The notes: generated by a model from the sequence alone, not told the origin. DNA of 64,000 bases from CALBPI01 sp039821605 (GCA_039821605.1 JBCBNV010000003.1:434001-498000); one strand, 5' to 3'. Positions 33,668-44,600 are shown, numbered from the stretch's first letter. Program-made: numbers and translations.

Positions 33668-34183
33668 ATGAAAACTCAGCACCTTGCAGTGGCCGTACTG
33701 GTATCGCTGACCGCTGCCTGCGGCGGCGGCTCCGGCGGCGCTCCAGCCGTCAACGGCGCGCCAACGATCAGCAACATCGCGGATCAAAGCATCGACGCCA
33801 ATGTCGCGAGCACGCCCATCAGCTTCTCAGTTTCCGACGAGATTCCGAGCAGCGTGACGGTCGTGGCAAACGCCGACCGCCCCGAGATCGTTTCCGAAGA
33901 CGGGCTCCTCGTTCGCAACGAACGGGGTTCAGGTTCATTGCTCGTCACACCGCAGCCCGATGTCACCGGAGAGACGACGGTGTCGGTGGTGGCTACGGAC
34001 GATCTCGGTCAGGTCGCTCGCGTGGACTTTCTGTTGAGCGTTGTTCCCGAACAGCGCTCGTTGCAGCAGTTTGCGCGCGACACCTTTACATCAACGGAGG
34101 TGGAAGCACCGACATTGATTAACGCCGTCGAGTTTGCGCAGGACGCAGACGAAGACGACTTCGCGGACTTGCTCGCGGAGTGA
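33668..34183 (+). CDS. Ig-like domain lipoprotein
   Basis: The 171-aa protein has a lipoprotein signal (LVSLTAAC, Cys 18) and a Gly-rich linker. One cadherin/Ig-like beta-sandwich repeat follows: GAPTISNIADQSIDANVASTPISFSVSDE with TVSVVATDDLGQVARVDFLLSVV. This is a pattern common in surface proteins with a domain of about 100 aa. A short acidic helix follows. It lies 21 nt after DUF4331, with AGGAGG before its ATG. It probably anchors or escorts the exported partner. Confidence 0.75.
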   Translation: MKTQHLAVAVLVSLTAACGGGSGGAPAVNGAPTISNIADQSIDANVASTPISFSVSDEIPSSVTVVANADRPEIVSEDGLLVRNERGSGSLLVTPQPDVTGETTVSVVATDDLGQVARVDFLLSVVPEQRSLQQFARDTFTSTEVEAPTLINAVEFAQDADEDDFADLLAE

Positions 34184-34193
34184 GCCTTGTCGT

Positions 34194-34231
34194 CCCGGGG
34201 GCGCGCCTGTCGCTCCCCCAGCGCCCCCGGG
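34194..34231 (+). promoter_or_regulatory. Strong intra-operon hairpin
   Basis: CCCGGGGGCGC (34194-34204) pairs perfectly with GCGCCCCCGGG (34221-34231) around a 16-nt loop. It sits between the lipoprotein and TPR genes, with no T-run. It could protect or separate messages of different abundance, or attenuate transcription. Confidence 0.5.
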
Positions 34232-34255
34232 GCGGCCCCTACACGGGAGACGGTT

Positions 34256-35278
34256 ATGAACACACGGACATACGGCGGTGTCGTCGCGGTGTGCGCGGGC
34301 CTCATTCTGGCCGCGACCATCACGCCAGCCAATGCGCACGATCTCGAGTACGCAGACGCCCACGACGCCGCGCATCACGACGCGCACGCCGAGCCCGATC
34401 GTGCGCGCATTCAATCGCGCCTCACGGCGTTTCGCGTTACGGGCGACGACACGCACCTCGATGCCGCCTGGGCGGAACTCGAGCCCCATCTCGGTGACCC
34501 GACGCTGCATGAACTCATCGACGCCGCGGTCGTGGCGCAGGCGCGTCATGACTTTGCGTTGGCGAAGACGCTGCTGCGCGATGCGATTGCACGCGATCGC
34601 GACAACGATGAGGCGTGGTTGCAGCTCGCGTCGCTGCACCTTGTCAAAGGCGCACATGAAGACGCGGACAACGCGTGTCACCAGCTGCGCCATGTAAGCC
34701 TGCTCGTCGCGACGACCTGCCACGCCCGAGTCGACGTCGCGCGAGGCGACCACACCCGGGCACAACGCCAGATCGAAGCGGTCCTGCGCGGCACCAAGCG
34801 TGAATGGGCCGATGCGGAGATTCTTGCGTGGACACTGAGCGTGGCGGGTGACGCAGCCGCTGCGACGGCACCCGACGCCGCTGTTGCGCACTACACGGAT
34901 TCACTGGCGCTCGCCGAACGAACGCAGGTCCGCGCCGCGCTCTTTGATGTGCTGCTCGCGCTCGGGCGCACGGACGATGCCAGGCACGCCCTGCTCAACG
35001 GGCACGAGGCGCTGGCGTTGTCGGTGCGCAAGATGATTATCGGAATCCCGACCCACGACGAGCCGGATCTTCGCCACGCCATCAAACACGCGGACGAACA
35101 GTTTCGCACCTGGATCGCAGCGCATGACTGGGCGCATTCGCGCGAGATGACGCGCTTCTACCTGGATGTGATCCCGGATCCCGAGCTGGCTCGCCGCCTG
35201 GCACGCATCAACCTCAGCATCCAGAATGAACCCGAGGACCGACTGCTCGCGGCGCGAGCGGCGGTGCTGCGGCCGTGA
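34256..35278 (+). CDS. Exported TPR-like protein
   Basis: The protein has about 340 aa with a signal peptide ending ATITPANA. A His/Asp-rich segment (HDAAHHDAHAEPD) follows, then helical repeats: QARHDFALAKTLLRDAIARDRDNDEAWLQLASLHLV, GDHTRAQRQIEAVLRGT, RTDDARHALLNGHEA. ATG 34256 gives a proper signal peptide; the TTG at 34187 would not. TPR proteins recur next to DUF4331 in this type of operon, sometimes with HupE/UreJ, which is not in this window. Its stop overlaps the next start by 4 nt. Confidence 0.72.
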   Translation: MNTRTYGGVVAVCAGLILAATITPANAHDLEYADAHDAAHHDAHAEPDRARIQSRLTAFRVTGDDTHLDAAWAELEPHLGDPTLHELIDAAVVAQARHDFALAKTLLRDAIARDRDNDEAWLQLASLHLVKGAHEDADNACHQLRHVSLLVATTCHARVDVARGDHTRAQRQIEAVLRGTKREWADAEILAWTLSVAGDAAAATAPDAAVAHYTDSLALAERTQVRAALFDVLLALGRTDDARHALLNGHEALALSVRKMIIGIPTHDEPDLRHAIKHADEQFRTWIAAHDWAHSREMTRFYLDVIPDPELARRLARINLSIQNEPEDRLLAARAAVLRP

Positions 35279-35622
35279 ATCGTAAGCTGGCCCTGGGCGC
35301 GCTCGTCGCCGCGATGCTCGCGCCCGACGGCGCCGCCCAGGACCTGGCGACGTCGACGCACGAACACACCGTCGAGCCGCCACGGTCTATGTCACTTCAG
35401 TTCGACTACGACACCGACTCGCTCACTGCGGCCGCACAGCTGACCTGGCGCTTTGCGACCCTGTCCCTCGAAACCAGCAATACGCTCGAGCTGCCGGAGT
35501 TCACGCCACCCGGCGGCGACTACTTCGAGGTTGCGGCACCGCTGCATGGCGACTTGTTACCTGGTGACCTCGATCTGGGCGGTGAGCGCGCGTTATTCCT
35601 GAGATTCTCGCTGAACTGGTAG
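35275..35622 (+). CDS. Small exported protein, 115 aa, beta-rich
   Basis: GTG at 35275 overlaps the preceding stop (GTGA). The product has a signal peptide (ALGALVAAMLAPDGAA), a short His segment, and alternating strands ending in ALFLRFSLNW. The C-terminal aromatic residue is barrel-like, but the length is too small for a typical barrel. I do not recognise the family. It ends the DUF4331 operon; the DUF885 gene follows by 84 nt. Confidence 0.65.
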   Translation: MNRKLALGALVAAMLAPDGAAQDLATSTHEHTVEPPRSMSLQFDYDTDSLTAAAQLTWRFATLSLETSNTLELPEFTPPGGDYFEVAAPLHGDLLPGDLDLGGERALFLRFSLNW

Positions 35623-35706
35623 CCTCGAAACGCGCGCGCTGACTGCGTGGCGGTGCACTCTGAGGTGGCGTATGGTCTTCCTGCCTGCCCACCACGGATC
35701 CGCAAC

Positions 35707-37461
35707 ATGCCACGAATCGCCTTGTTGATCGCTACCCTGCTTATCAGCGCTTGCACCACCCTGCCCCGCGCCGACAGCGACGCTGATGCGCGCCTGGTCG
35801 CGCTCTACGAGGCTGAGTACGCCTGGCGACAATTGCAGCAAGGGCGCGAACTCGACGCGTCAGGTCAATGGGTTGCCGGCGCGCGCTACCCCGACGTCTC
35901 GCCAAAGGCCTACGCGGCGCGCCTCGCCTACTGGGACAACGCCCTGGCTGAACTGGCGCAGATCCCCAGAGACGAGCTCAGCGCCGGGGAACGCATCAAC
36001 GCCGCCGTGTTCGAGCGGATCGTGACCTCGGCGGCGGAGGACGCGCGCTTCCGAACCTACGAGGCGCCGCTCAACTCGGACTCGTTCTTCTGGAGCTACC
36101 TCGCACCGAACCGAGGCTTCAACAGTCTTGACGCTTACGAACGTTACGTCAGCCGGCTCAACGACCTGCCGCGCTACTTCGATCAGCACATCGCCAACAT
36201 GCGCGCGGGCGTCGCGCGGGGCTACACGCCGCCAGCAGTCACACTGCAGGGACGCGACGCCTCGATCCTGGCCTACCTCGAAGCGGGCGAGGACAATCCA
36301 TTCGCGGCAGCCATTGCGCGCTTTCCAAACAGCATGACCGAGGCAGAGCAAACCCGAATCCGTGACGCCGTGATTGAAGCCGTCGATACCGCTGTAGTGC
36401 CAGCCTTCACAAGACTGTTGGCCTTCATGCGCGATGACTACCTGCCCAATGCGCGCACCACGCTGGCCGCAAGAGACCTGCCCGACGGTGCTGCCTTCTA
36501 CCGATCACAGATCCTTCAGTACACAACGCTGGACTTGACGCCCGAGGCGATTCACGAGCGCGGCCTTACGGAGGTGGCGCGCATCCGCGACGAGATGCTG
36601 ACGATCATCGAGGACCTCGAGTTTGACGGCGGGCTGCCCGAGTTCTTTGAGTTCCTGCGCACGGACCCGCAGTTCTACGCCAGGACGCCCGACGAGCTCA
36701 TGGGTGTCTCGGCCTATGTCGACAAGCGCATGGCCGGGCGCATCCATGACGTGCTGGGCTTTCTGCCGCGCCAGCGTCACACGATCGAGCCCGTGCCCGA
36801 CGCGATCGCCCCGACTTATACGGCCGGCCGCGGCGGCTTCGCGCGCTGCCTCATGAACACCTATGACCTGCCGCAGCGCCCGCTCTACACGATACCGGCG
36901 CTGACGCTGCACGAGTGTTCGCCCGGTCACTCATTACAGGCCGCGATCTCGCGCGAGGCGCCCGGTGATGTGCCCGAGTTCCGCGCGCGAAACTACTTTT
37001 CGGGCTACGGCGAGGGCTGGGGCCTCTACGTCGAATGGCTCGGCGGCGAGCTCGGCATCTACCGCACGCCCTACGAGAAATTCGGCCAGCTCACCTACGA
37101 GATGTGGCGCGCCTGCCGGCTCGTCATCGACACGGGCGTGCACCACTACGGCTGGAGCCGCGAACAGGCGCTCGCCTACCTGCGCGACAACGCCGCGCTG
37201 TCCGAGCGCGAGGTGACGACGGAGATCGACCGCTACATCTCGTGGCCCGCCCAGGCGCTGGCCTACAAGCTCGGCGAGATGCTCATCCGCGAGAAGCGCG
37301 CCAAGGCCCAGGCTGAGCTGGGCACGGATTTCGACCAGCGCTATTTCCACGACACGATTCTCGCGCTTCGCTCGGTGCCGCTTTCTGTGCTCGCCGACGA
37401 GCTCGACGCCTGGATCGCCGCGGGCGGCCCGAACCCCTACGCCGACGCCGACTTCGATTGA
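35707..37461 (+). CDS. DUF885 family metallopeptidase-like lipoprotein
   Basis: The protein has about 584 aa. MPRIALLIATLLISACTTL is a lipoprotein signal (Cys 16), and the upstream GTG (35647) is rejected because it hides this signal. The DUF885 domain has the peptidase motif HECSPGHS (His 402, Glu 403, His 408; HExxxGH). It also has FSGYGEGWGLYVEWLGGELG, which supplies the downstream Glu, and the C-terminal block YISWPAQALAYKLGEMLIRE. Family members are zinc-peptidase-like with unknown substrates. Membrane anchoring suggests degradation of envelope or imported peptides. Confidence 0.88.
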   Translation: MPRIALLIATLLISACTTLPRADSDADARLVALYEAEYAWRQLQQGRELDASGQWVAGARYPDVSPKAYAARLAYWDNALAELAQIPRDELSAGERINAAVFERIVTSAAEDARFRTYEAPLNSDSFFWSYLAPNRGFNSLDAYERYVSRLNDLPRYFDQHIANMRAGVARGYTPPAVTLQGRDASILAYLEAGEDNPFAAAIARFPNSMTEAEQTRIRDAVIEAVDTAVVPAFTRLLAFMRDDYLPNARTTLAARDLPDGAAFYRSQILQYTTLDLTPEAIHERGLTEVARIRDEMLTIIEDLEFDGGLPEFFEFLRTDPQFYARTPDELMGVSAYVDKRMAGRIHDVLGFLPRQRHTIEPVPDAIAPTYTAGRGGFARCLMNTYDLPQRPLYTIPALTLHECSPGHSLQAAISREAPGDVPEFRARNYFSGYGEGWGLYVEWLGGELGIYRTPYEKFGQLTYEMWRACRLVIDTGVHHYGWSREQALAYLRDNAALSEREVTTEIDRYISWPAQALAYKLGEMLIREKRAKAQAELGTDFDQRYFHDTILALRSVPLSVLADELDAWIAAGGPNPYADADFD

Positions 37462-37468
37462 GCCCGCA

Positions 37469-37936
37469 TTGACGATCTGGGTTGACGCCGACGCCTGCCC
37501 GCTCGTGGTCAGGCAGATCCTGTTCCGGGCCGCGACGCGCACGGGCGTGCAACTCACGCTCGTGGCCAACCAGTCGCTCAACGTGCCACGCGCGTCCAAT
37601 ATCACGATGCTGCAGGTACCCGCCGGCTTCGATGTCGCCGACAACGAGATCGTGCGCCGAGTGGAGCCGGACGACCTCGTGGTCACCGCAGACATCCCGC
37701 TGGCCGCCGAGGTAATCGAGCGCGGTGCGCAGGCGCTGACGCCGCGCGGCGAGGTGCATACGGCCGAGGACATCCGCGCCAAGCTCAACATGCGCGATTT
37801 CATGGACACGATGCGCGCGAGCGGCGTCGACACGCGCGGTGGCCCACCGGCATTCGGCCAGCGCGAGAAACAGGCGTTCGCCAATGGTCTCGACCGTTAC
37901 CTGGCACGGCACCACACACCTCGACCCAGCTCGTAG
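37469..37936 (+). CDS. YaiI/YqxD family protein (DUF188)
   Basis: The 155-aa protein starts IWVDADACPLVVRQILFRAA, the diagnostic DADACP motif. It continues VANQSLNVP, VVTADIPLAAEVIERGAQALTPRGEVHT and MRDFMDTMRASGV. The family is PIN-like and its activity is not established. The start is TTG, 7 nt after the DUF885 stop, so it may be co-transcribed. The length is normal. Confidence 0.9.
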   Translation: MTIWVDADACPLVVRQILFRAATRTGVQLTLVANQSLNVPRASNITMLQVPAGFDVADNEIVRRVEPDDLVVTADIPLAAEVIERGAQALTPRGEVHTAEDIRAKLNMRDFMDTMRASGVDTRGGPPAFGQREKQAFANGLDRYLARHHTPRPSS

Positions 37937-38137
37937 AGGCACTCGTAAATAATTGAATTAGGTCGAGTACCTCGGCGCTGTATCTGTTACAGTGCCGCCG
38001 CCTTGGCGTACTTTGGTCTGCGCCATACCCCCGCCGCGCAGTCTTGCCATCGGGGCATACCCTAAAGAATTCCAGTCTGGGCCGAACCGTGCGTACTCAC
38101 AGTGCGCTGCGGGTCAGACGATTCGGAGAAAACATCC

Positions 38138-39415
38138 ATGTTGTTCCAGGAACTCGGCCTCTCGGCCGATTTGCTTCGTGCTGTCCAAAAGCAAGGCTAC
38201 AGCGAAGCCACACCCATCCAACGCAAGGCCATCCCGCCTGTCCTCGAGGGTCGCGACATCCTCGCCAGCGCCCAGACCGGCACCGGCAAAACCGCAGGCT
38301 TTACGCTGCCGCTGTTGCAGCGCCTGTCGGAAACGCCACCGCGCAAACGCCGCGTCCGCGCGCTCATCCTCGTACCCACGCGCGAACTGGCCGCGCAGGT
38401 CACGCAGAGTGTCCGAGACTACGGCTGCCACCTGCCGCTGCGCTCGATTCAGATCTTCGGCGGCGTGAGCTTCCGCCCCCAGGCGGCGCAGCTGCGCAAG
38501 GGCGTGGACATCGTCGTGGCGACACCGGGGCGCCTGCTCGACCACGTCGAACAGAAAACCGTCGACCTGTCGGCAGTAGAAATGCTCGTGCTCGACGAGG
38601 CGGACCGCATGCTCGACATGGGCTTCATTCGCGACATCCGCAAGGTGCTCGCACTGGTCCCCGAGCGCCGCCAGAACCTGCTGTTCTCGGCGACCTTCTC
38701 GAAGGAGATTCGTCGCCTGGCGGGCAGCTTCATGCACGACCCCGTGGAAGTGGAAGTCGCACCGCGCAACACGACCGCGGAACGCGTGAGCCAGGTCGTG
38801 CACCCCGTCGACCGAGACCGCAAACGCGAACTGCTGTCCTGGTGCATCGGCAACGGCGACTGGCGCCAGGTGCTCGTTTTTACGCGCACCAAGCACCGCG
38901 CCAATCGGCTCGCGCAAGCCTTGACGAATGACGGGCTCGAAGCGACCGCCATCCATGGCAACAAGTCGCAGGGCGCGCGCACGCGTGCACTGGCGGACTT
39001 CAAGGCTGGCAAGGTCCGGGTCCTGGTTGCCACGGACATCGCGGCGCGCGGACTCGACATCGACACGCTGCCGCACGTCGTCAATTTCGAGCTACCAGAA
39101 GTGCCCGAAGACTACGTCCACCGCATCGGGCGCACGGCGCGGGCCGGCAAGGACGGACACGCCGTGTCGCTGGTTTGCGTCGACGAGCACAAGCTCCTGC
39201 GCGATATTGAACGCCTGCTAAAGACGACAATCGAGACTCAGGTTGTGCCCGGTTTCGAGCCCGACCCGCGTGCGGCGCCGCAACCGCTGCGCAGCAAGGG
39301 GGGCCAGCGCGGCAAGCCGCGCCGCCGCAATGCCGGCAATCAGAAGGGCACCGGCAAGGTGAAGGCGCCGGCCGGCAAACGCCGGCGGCGGCCTGCCAAA
39401 CGCAAGAGCGCCTGA
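38138..39415 (+). CDS. rhlE: ATP-dependent RNA helicase, RhlE type
   Basis: The protein has about 425 aa. All DEAD-box motifs are present: Q-motif (ATPIQRKAIPPVLEGRDILASAQTGTGKT, Walker A), PTRELAAQ, DEAD in LVLDEADRMLDMGF, SAT (LLFSATFSKEIRR), and motif VI HRIGRTARAGK. The C-terminus is a Lys/Arg/Gly-rich unstructured tail (KRRRRPAKRK) typical of RhlE/RNA-binding tails. ATG 38138 places the Q-motif normally. A leader of about 200 nt precedes it and may hold a regulatory leader, but I found no firm element. Role: ribosome assembly and mRNA remodelling. Confidence 0.92.
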   Translation: MLFQELGLSADLLRAVQKQGYSEATPIQRKAIPPVLEGRDILASAQTGTGKTAGFTLPLLQRLSETPPRKRRVRALILVPTRELAAQVTQSVRDYGCHLPLRSIQIFGGVSFRPQAAQLRKGVDIVVATPGRLLDHVEQKTVDLSAVEMLVLDEADRMLDMGFIRDIRKVLALVPERRQNLLFSATFSKEIRRLAGSFMHDPVEVEVAPRNTTAERVSQVVHPVDRDRKRELLSWCIGNGDWRQVLVFTRTKHRANRLAQALTNDGLEATAIHGNKSQGARTRALADFKAGKVRVLVATDIAARGLDIDTLPHVVNFELPEVPEDYVHRIGRTARAGKDGHAVSLVCVDEHKLLRDIERLLKTTIETQVVPGFEPDPRAAPQPLRSKGGQRGKPRRRNAGNQKGTGKVKAPAGKRRRRPAKRKSA

Positions 39416-39506
39416 TACCGATTTGACGGGCGCTGGCAGGGACGTCCCCGGCGCGATAACGTCGGCAGTCGTCAGAAGACAAGACGGGCCCGAGCCCGCC
39501 GTTCGC

Positions 39507-41579
39507 ATGACCCCAGCAACAATGACGCGAGCATTCCGACGCATGGCAGCGTTCGCGGGTGCACTTGCAGCAGCCGCGACCGGCCCGCTGGCCAACTGCG
39601 CATATGCGCAGGACGACCTCGACGAAATCGTCGTGACCGCAACGCGGCGCCCCGCGGCTGCGAGTGACGTCGCGCCGGCCCTGACCGTCATCGACGGCGG
39701 CATCGCAGCGTCGGACAAGCTCGTGACCGATGCGCTCGCCAACGAGCCCGGCGTTTACCTGCAGCAAACCACGCCGGGACAGGGCGCGGCCATAGTCCGC
39801 GGCCTGCGCGGCTCCGCCGTGCTGCATCTCGTCGACGGCATGCGGCTCAACAACGCGCTGTTCCGCAGCGCGCCGACGCAATACCTTGCGCTCGTGCCCA
39901 CGACGGCTGTCGAGCGCATCGAAGTGCTGCGCGGTACACCCGCCTCGCTCTACGGTACCGACGCCGTGGGCGGCGCGATCCAGGTGGTCACCCGCCAACC
40001 CACGTTCACCGATGGCGGGACGGATGTTGCCGGCGATGTCGTACTGGCTTTGGATTCGGCGGAGCTCATGCGCGCGGTGCGGGGCACAGTCGACGTCGGC
40101 ACGCAGAGGCTCGCCGGCATCTTCAGTGCCGAATACCTGACGGCGGGAGACCGGCGCGTGGGCGGCGGCGGGCGCATCGGGCCCAGCGGCTACGATTCGC
40201 GCGGCGCGCGGCTCGCGCTGGCCGGTCGTCCGGACGACACCTGGCGCTGGCTCATCGACGCGCATTATGCCGAGCAGCCCTCGACGCCGCGCGTCGACGA
40301 ACTCGTGCCCGGTTTCGGGCAAACGGAACCCGCGTCGGCCGAGTTTCGGTTCGAGCCCGACCGACGCACCTTCCTGCACGGTCGGCTCGAGCGCGATGCG
40401 GGCTGGCTTGCGCTCGACTGGCGCCTCGATGCCGCCTGGCAACGCATCGATGACGACCGCGCCACGCGCGACTTCGGCAGCCCGCTGCTGCGCCGCGAGC
40501 GCAACGCCAGCGACCTGTACGGCCTCACGCTGAGTGCAGGCAGAAATTCTGAGCGGGGCTCATGGCTCGTGGGCGCCGAACACTACGACGACCGCGTCGA
40601 CAGCAGCCGCTTCGAGACGAATATCAATGACGGCGCCATACAGACACTCGCGCCCCGCTTTCCCGACAACGCCCGGCTGCGGCAATCGAGTCTTTACAGC
40701 CACGTCGCCCACGACCTCACGGTGCGCCAGACGATCAGCGCGGGACTGCGACTGAGTCGCGCGCGCATCACGCTGCCCGCCGCGGAAGCTACGGCGGCGG
40801 CCTCAGTGAGCGTGACCGATATCGGCGCCGACATCGGCTGGATTGTTGCGCTCACCGACACTTGGCAGTTCGTCACGAATGCTGGCCGCGGTTTCCGGGC
40901 ACCCAACGTCTTCGACCTGGGGACCCTGGGCGAGCGACCGGGCAACCGCTTCAACGTGCCCAACACGGCATTGGACTCCGAGCGCGTACACCACGTCGAT
41001 GCGGGCTTGCGTTATCTGCAGGCGCGCAATCAGTTCGAGGTCGTCGCGTTTGCCTTGCGCTACGACAACCGGATCACCTCCGTGCTCACGGGGGACGTGA
41101 CGCCGTCGGGCCGCGATATCGTGCGCAGCGAGAATGGCGAACGCGCCGACATTCACGGCATAGAGGCCGGCGGTCGCTGGGCATTGACGCGTGCCCTGAC
41201 AGGGCGCGCAGTCGTCAACTACACACGCGGCGAGCAGCGAGAGTTGGACAACCCGACCGAGCCCGGCGACCGCATCCCGCCGCTGTCAGGCCGCCTGGGC
41301 ATCGAGTATGCGGCCAACGCCTTCACGGCCGAGGGCTGGATCAATGTCTCACGCGCGCAGAGCCGCCTGAGCGCGCGCGATGTGCGTGACCCCCGCATCG
41401 ATCCCGCGGGCACCGCGGGCTGGGTCTCGGTTGATGCGCGCGTCACCTGGCAGGACGTGGCCGGCTGGCAACTCACGGCCGGCGTCGACAATCTGCTCGA
41501 CGCGCGCTACCGCGTCCATGGCTCTGGCCTCGATGCTGCGGGACGCAACCTCTACCTGACCCTGCGCTACGCCTACTGA
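39507..41579 (+). CDS. TonB-dependent outer-membrane receptor
   Basis: The protein has about 690 aa. A signal peptide (FAGALAAAATGPLANCAYA) is followed by DDLDEIVVTATRRP at the start of the plug, then the plug domain (GVYLQQTTPGQGAAIVRGLRGSAVLHLVDGMRLNN, ERIEVLRGTPASLYGTDAVGGAIQVVT). The barrel has the usual FRAPNVFDL strand and ends LYLTLRYAY. The pattern resembles the haemoglobin/haem or siderophore receptors, but the ligand cannot be read out. The start may also be 39522. A Cys within the signal is not part of a clear lipobox. It follows rhlE by about 90 nt and stands alone. Confidence 0.87.
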   Translation: MTPATMTRAFRRMAAFAGALAAAATGPLANCAYAQDDLDEIVVTATRRPAAASDVAPALTVIDGGIAASDKLVTDALANEPGVYLQQTTPGQGAAIVRGLRGSAVLHLVDGMRLNNALFRSAPTQYLALVPTTAVERIEVLRGTPASLYGTDAVGGAIQVVTRQPTFTDGGTDVAGDVVLALDSAELMRAVRGTVDVGTQRLAGIFSAEYLTAGDRRVGGGGRIGPSGYDSRGARLALAGRPDDTWRWLIDAHYAEQPSTPRVDELVPGFGQTEPASAEFRFEPDRRTFLHGRLERDAGWLALDWRLDAAWQRIDDDRATRDFGSPLLRRERNASDLYGLTLSAGRNSERGSWLVGAEHYDDRVDSSRFETNINDGAIQTLAPRFPDNARLRQSSLYSHVAHDLTVRQTISAGLRLSRARITLPAAEATAAASVSVTDIGADIGWIVALTDTWQFVTNAGRGFRAPNVFDLGTLGERPGNRFNVPNTALDSERVHHVDAGLRYLQARNQFEVVAFALRYDNRITSVLTGDVTPSGRDIVRSENGERADIHGIEAGGRWALTRALTGRAVVNYTRGEQRELDNPTEPGDRIPPLSGRLGIEYAANAFTAEGWINVSRAQSRLSARDVRDPRIDPAGTAGWVSVDARVTWQDVAGWQLTAGVDNLLDARYRVHGSGLDAAGRNLYLTLRYAY

Positions 41580-41652
41580 CCCCCCCGGTACAACAGGTGC
41601 CTGGCGCAGTCGCGCTGGCTATACTCGGCGCACACTTTCCTGGGGGATCCTC

Positions 41653-44600
41653 ATGCGCTACTGGCTCGCGGCCGTGCTCGGCCTGTTCCTGTCTGTTTCC
41701 GTCTCCGCTCAGGACGATGATGCAGGCCCTGGCTTCAACGAAGCCACCTTCAAAGGTCTCGAGTGGCGCTCCATCGGTCCGTCGCTCAAATCGGGCCGTA
41801 TCGCTGACATCGCGATTCACCCGGAGAACGCGAGCACCTGGTACGTCGCCGTGGGTTCGGGCGGCGTCTGGAAAACGGAGAACCGGGGCACGACCTGGAC
41901 GCCAATCTTCGACAACGAAGACAGCTACTCGGTCGGCGCGGTCGCCATCGACCCGAACAATCCCAACGTGATCTGGGTCGGCACGGGCGAAAATGTCTCG
42001 GGCCGCCACGCGGGCTACGGCTCCGGCGTCTATGTCAGCCGGGACGGGGGCAAGAACTGGGAGAACGCGGGCCTTGAGGATTCCGAACGCATCGGCATGA
42101 TCCGGATCGACCCGCGCGACTCGAACACGGTGTTCGTCGCCGCTCAGGGCCCGCTCTGGTCGGGCGGCGGTGACCGCGGTCTGTACAAGACCACCGACGG
42201 CGGCGAGAACTGGACCAAAGTGCTCGGCGACGGCCTTGGCAATACCGACATTGATGACGACTTCACGGGCGTCTCCGAGGTGTATCTCGACCCGCGTGAC
42301 CCCGACGTGATGTACGCCGTTTCCTGGCAGCGCCAGCGCAGCGTTGCGGCACTCCTCGACGGCGGTCCCGGCACCGGGATTCACAAGTCGTTCGACGGCG
42401 GTGACACCTGGCGCGAGCTGACCGAGGGCCTGCCCGAGGAAAACATGGGCAAGACCGGTCTCGCCGTATCGCCCGTCGACCCCGACATCGTCTATGCCAC
42501 GATCGAGCTTGCCAACCGAACCGGCGGCTTCTGGCGTTCGCTGGACGGCGGCGAAACCTGGGAAAAGCGCAACGACTATCTCTCGAGTGGCACGGGGCCG
42601 CACTACTACCAGGAGATTTTCGCGAGCCCGTTCGACAAGGACCGCGTCTACCAGATGGACGTGCGCATGCACATCACCGAAGACGGTGGCAAGAACTTCG
42701 CACAGGTCCCCGGGCAGACGCGCCACTCCGACCACCACGCGCTGGCCTTCGATCTCGACGACCCGCACTACCTGCTCGCCGGGACAGACGGCGGCATCTA
42801 CGAGAGCTACGACGGCGGCGAGAAATGGCGCTACGTGTCGAACCTGCCGATCACCCAGTACTACAAGGTAGCCGTCGACTACGACACGCCGTTCTACAAC
42901 GTGTACGGCGGCACGCAGGACAACAACTCGATGGGCGGCCCGAGCCGCACCATGAATGCTCACGGCATCACCAACGGCGACTGGTTCGTCACATTGTTCG
43001 GCGACGGCCACCAGTCTGCCGTGGACCCCAACAACCCCGACATCATTTACGCCGAATGGCAGCAAGGCAACCTCGTTCGCTACGACCGGCGCACGGGCGA
43101 ACAGGTCTACATCCGACCGCAGTCCGAAGAAGGCCAGGCGCCCGACCGCTACAACTGGGACGCACCCATTCTCATTAGCCCGCACGACTCGAAGACAATT
43201 TTCTTCGCCTCGCAGCGCGTCTGGCGCAGCGACGACTACGGCGATACCTGGCGTGCTATCTCGGGTGATCTCACGCGCAACGAACGCCGCGTCGATGCAC
43301 CGATCATGGGCCGCACCTGGAGCTATGACGCACCCTGGGACTTCTACGCGATGTCGGAGTTCAACACCGTCGTCAACATCTCGCAGTCACCCGTCGACGC
43401 CGATGTCATCTACGCCGGTACCGACGATGGCCTGATTCAGGTGACCGAGGACGGCGGTGCGACCTGGCGCCGCATCGAACGGCTGCCCGGCGTCGGCGCA
43501 CGCTACTTCGTCAACGACATCAAGGCAGACCTGTTCGACGCGGACACGGTTTACGCCGTGGTCGACGACCACAAGAATGGGGACTTCGCGCCTTACATCT
43601 ACAAGAGCGAAAACCGCGGCCGTCGCTGGACACGCATTTCGAACAACCTGCCCGACCGGCATGTGCTCTGGCGTGTCGTACAGGACCACGTCAAACCCGA
43701 GCTCCTGTTCGTGGGCTCCGAGTTCGGCGTGTTCTTCACGGTCGACGGCGGCGGCACCTGGACCAAGCTCAAAGGCGGCGCGCCCAACATCGCGTTCCGC
43801 GACCTGGCCATTCAGACGCGTGAGAACGACCTTGTGGGCGCGACCTTCGGCCGCAGTTTCTACGTGCTCGACGACTACTCCGCACTCCGCGACGTCACGG
43901 CAGATGCGCTCGAGAACGGCAGCGTGCTGTTCCCCGTGCGCCCCGCGCCCTGGTACGTGCCGAAACGCGGTCTGGGCTGCAGCAGCAACGGCTGCCAGTC
44001 CTCGATGGGCGACAACTACTGGGTGGGCAAGAACCCGGAGTTCGGCGCGCTGCTGACCTACTACCTCGCCGAGGATATCCAGACGGCGAAGGAAGCGCGC
44101 CGCGAGGAAGAGAAAGAACTCGAAAAGGAAAACGAAGACGTCAGTTTTCCGAGTTTCGAGAGCCTCATCGACGAGCAACGCGAGGATAAGCCCGCCATCG
44201 TCTTCACGGTGCGCGACCGCGCCGGCAGCGTCGTACGGCGCATTGAAGCCCCGGCCAAGGCGGGCTTCCACCGCGTCGCCTGGGACCTGCGCTACCCGTC
44301 GCTGCAAGCGTGGACGCCACGCGAGCTCGAGGAAGAGTTTGAACCCGGCGCGGGCGTCATGGTCGCGCCCGGCAACTACACCGTGAGCATGGCGCGGCGT
44401 GTCGATGGTGTGAGCACGGACCTCGGTCAGGAACAGGCCATCGACGTGGTGTCAGTCCGACCCGATCCCGTGCTGCCCGGTTCGAACCAGCAGGACCGCG
44501 TGATCTTCGAGCAGCAACTCGAGGAACTCATGAGCGCTGCCGATGGCAGCGAAGAGTCGATCACGCGTCTTCACGAAGAGCTGGGTGCGGTGAAAATGAC

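Noticed and set aside
34256..35278. Metal-sensor role based on the His-rich start of the TPR protein
   Set aside because: The His residues lie in a short low-complexity segment after the signal peptide and no binding fold is visible.
39416..39506. Cobalamin riboswitch before the TonB-dependent receptor
   Set aside because: GTCAGAAGAC resembles the AGTCAGGAGACC box, but the GGTG and CCCCGCAACTG boxes are missing and the leader is only 90 nt.
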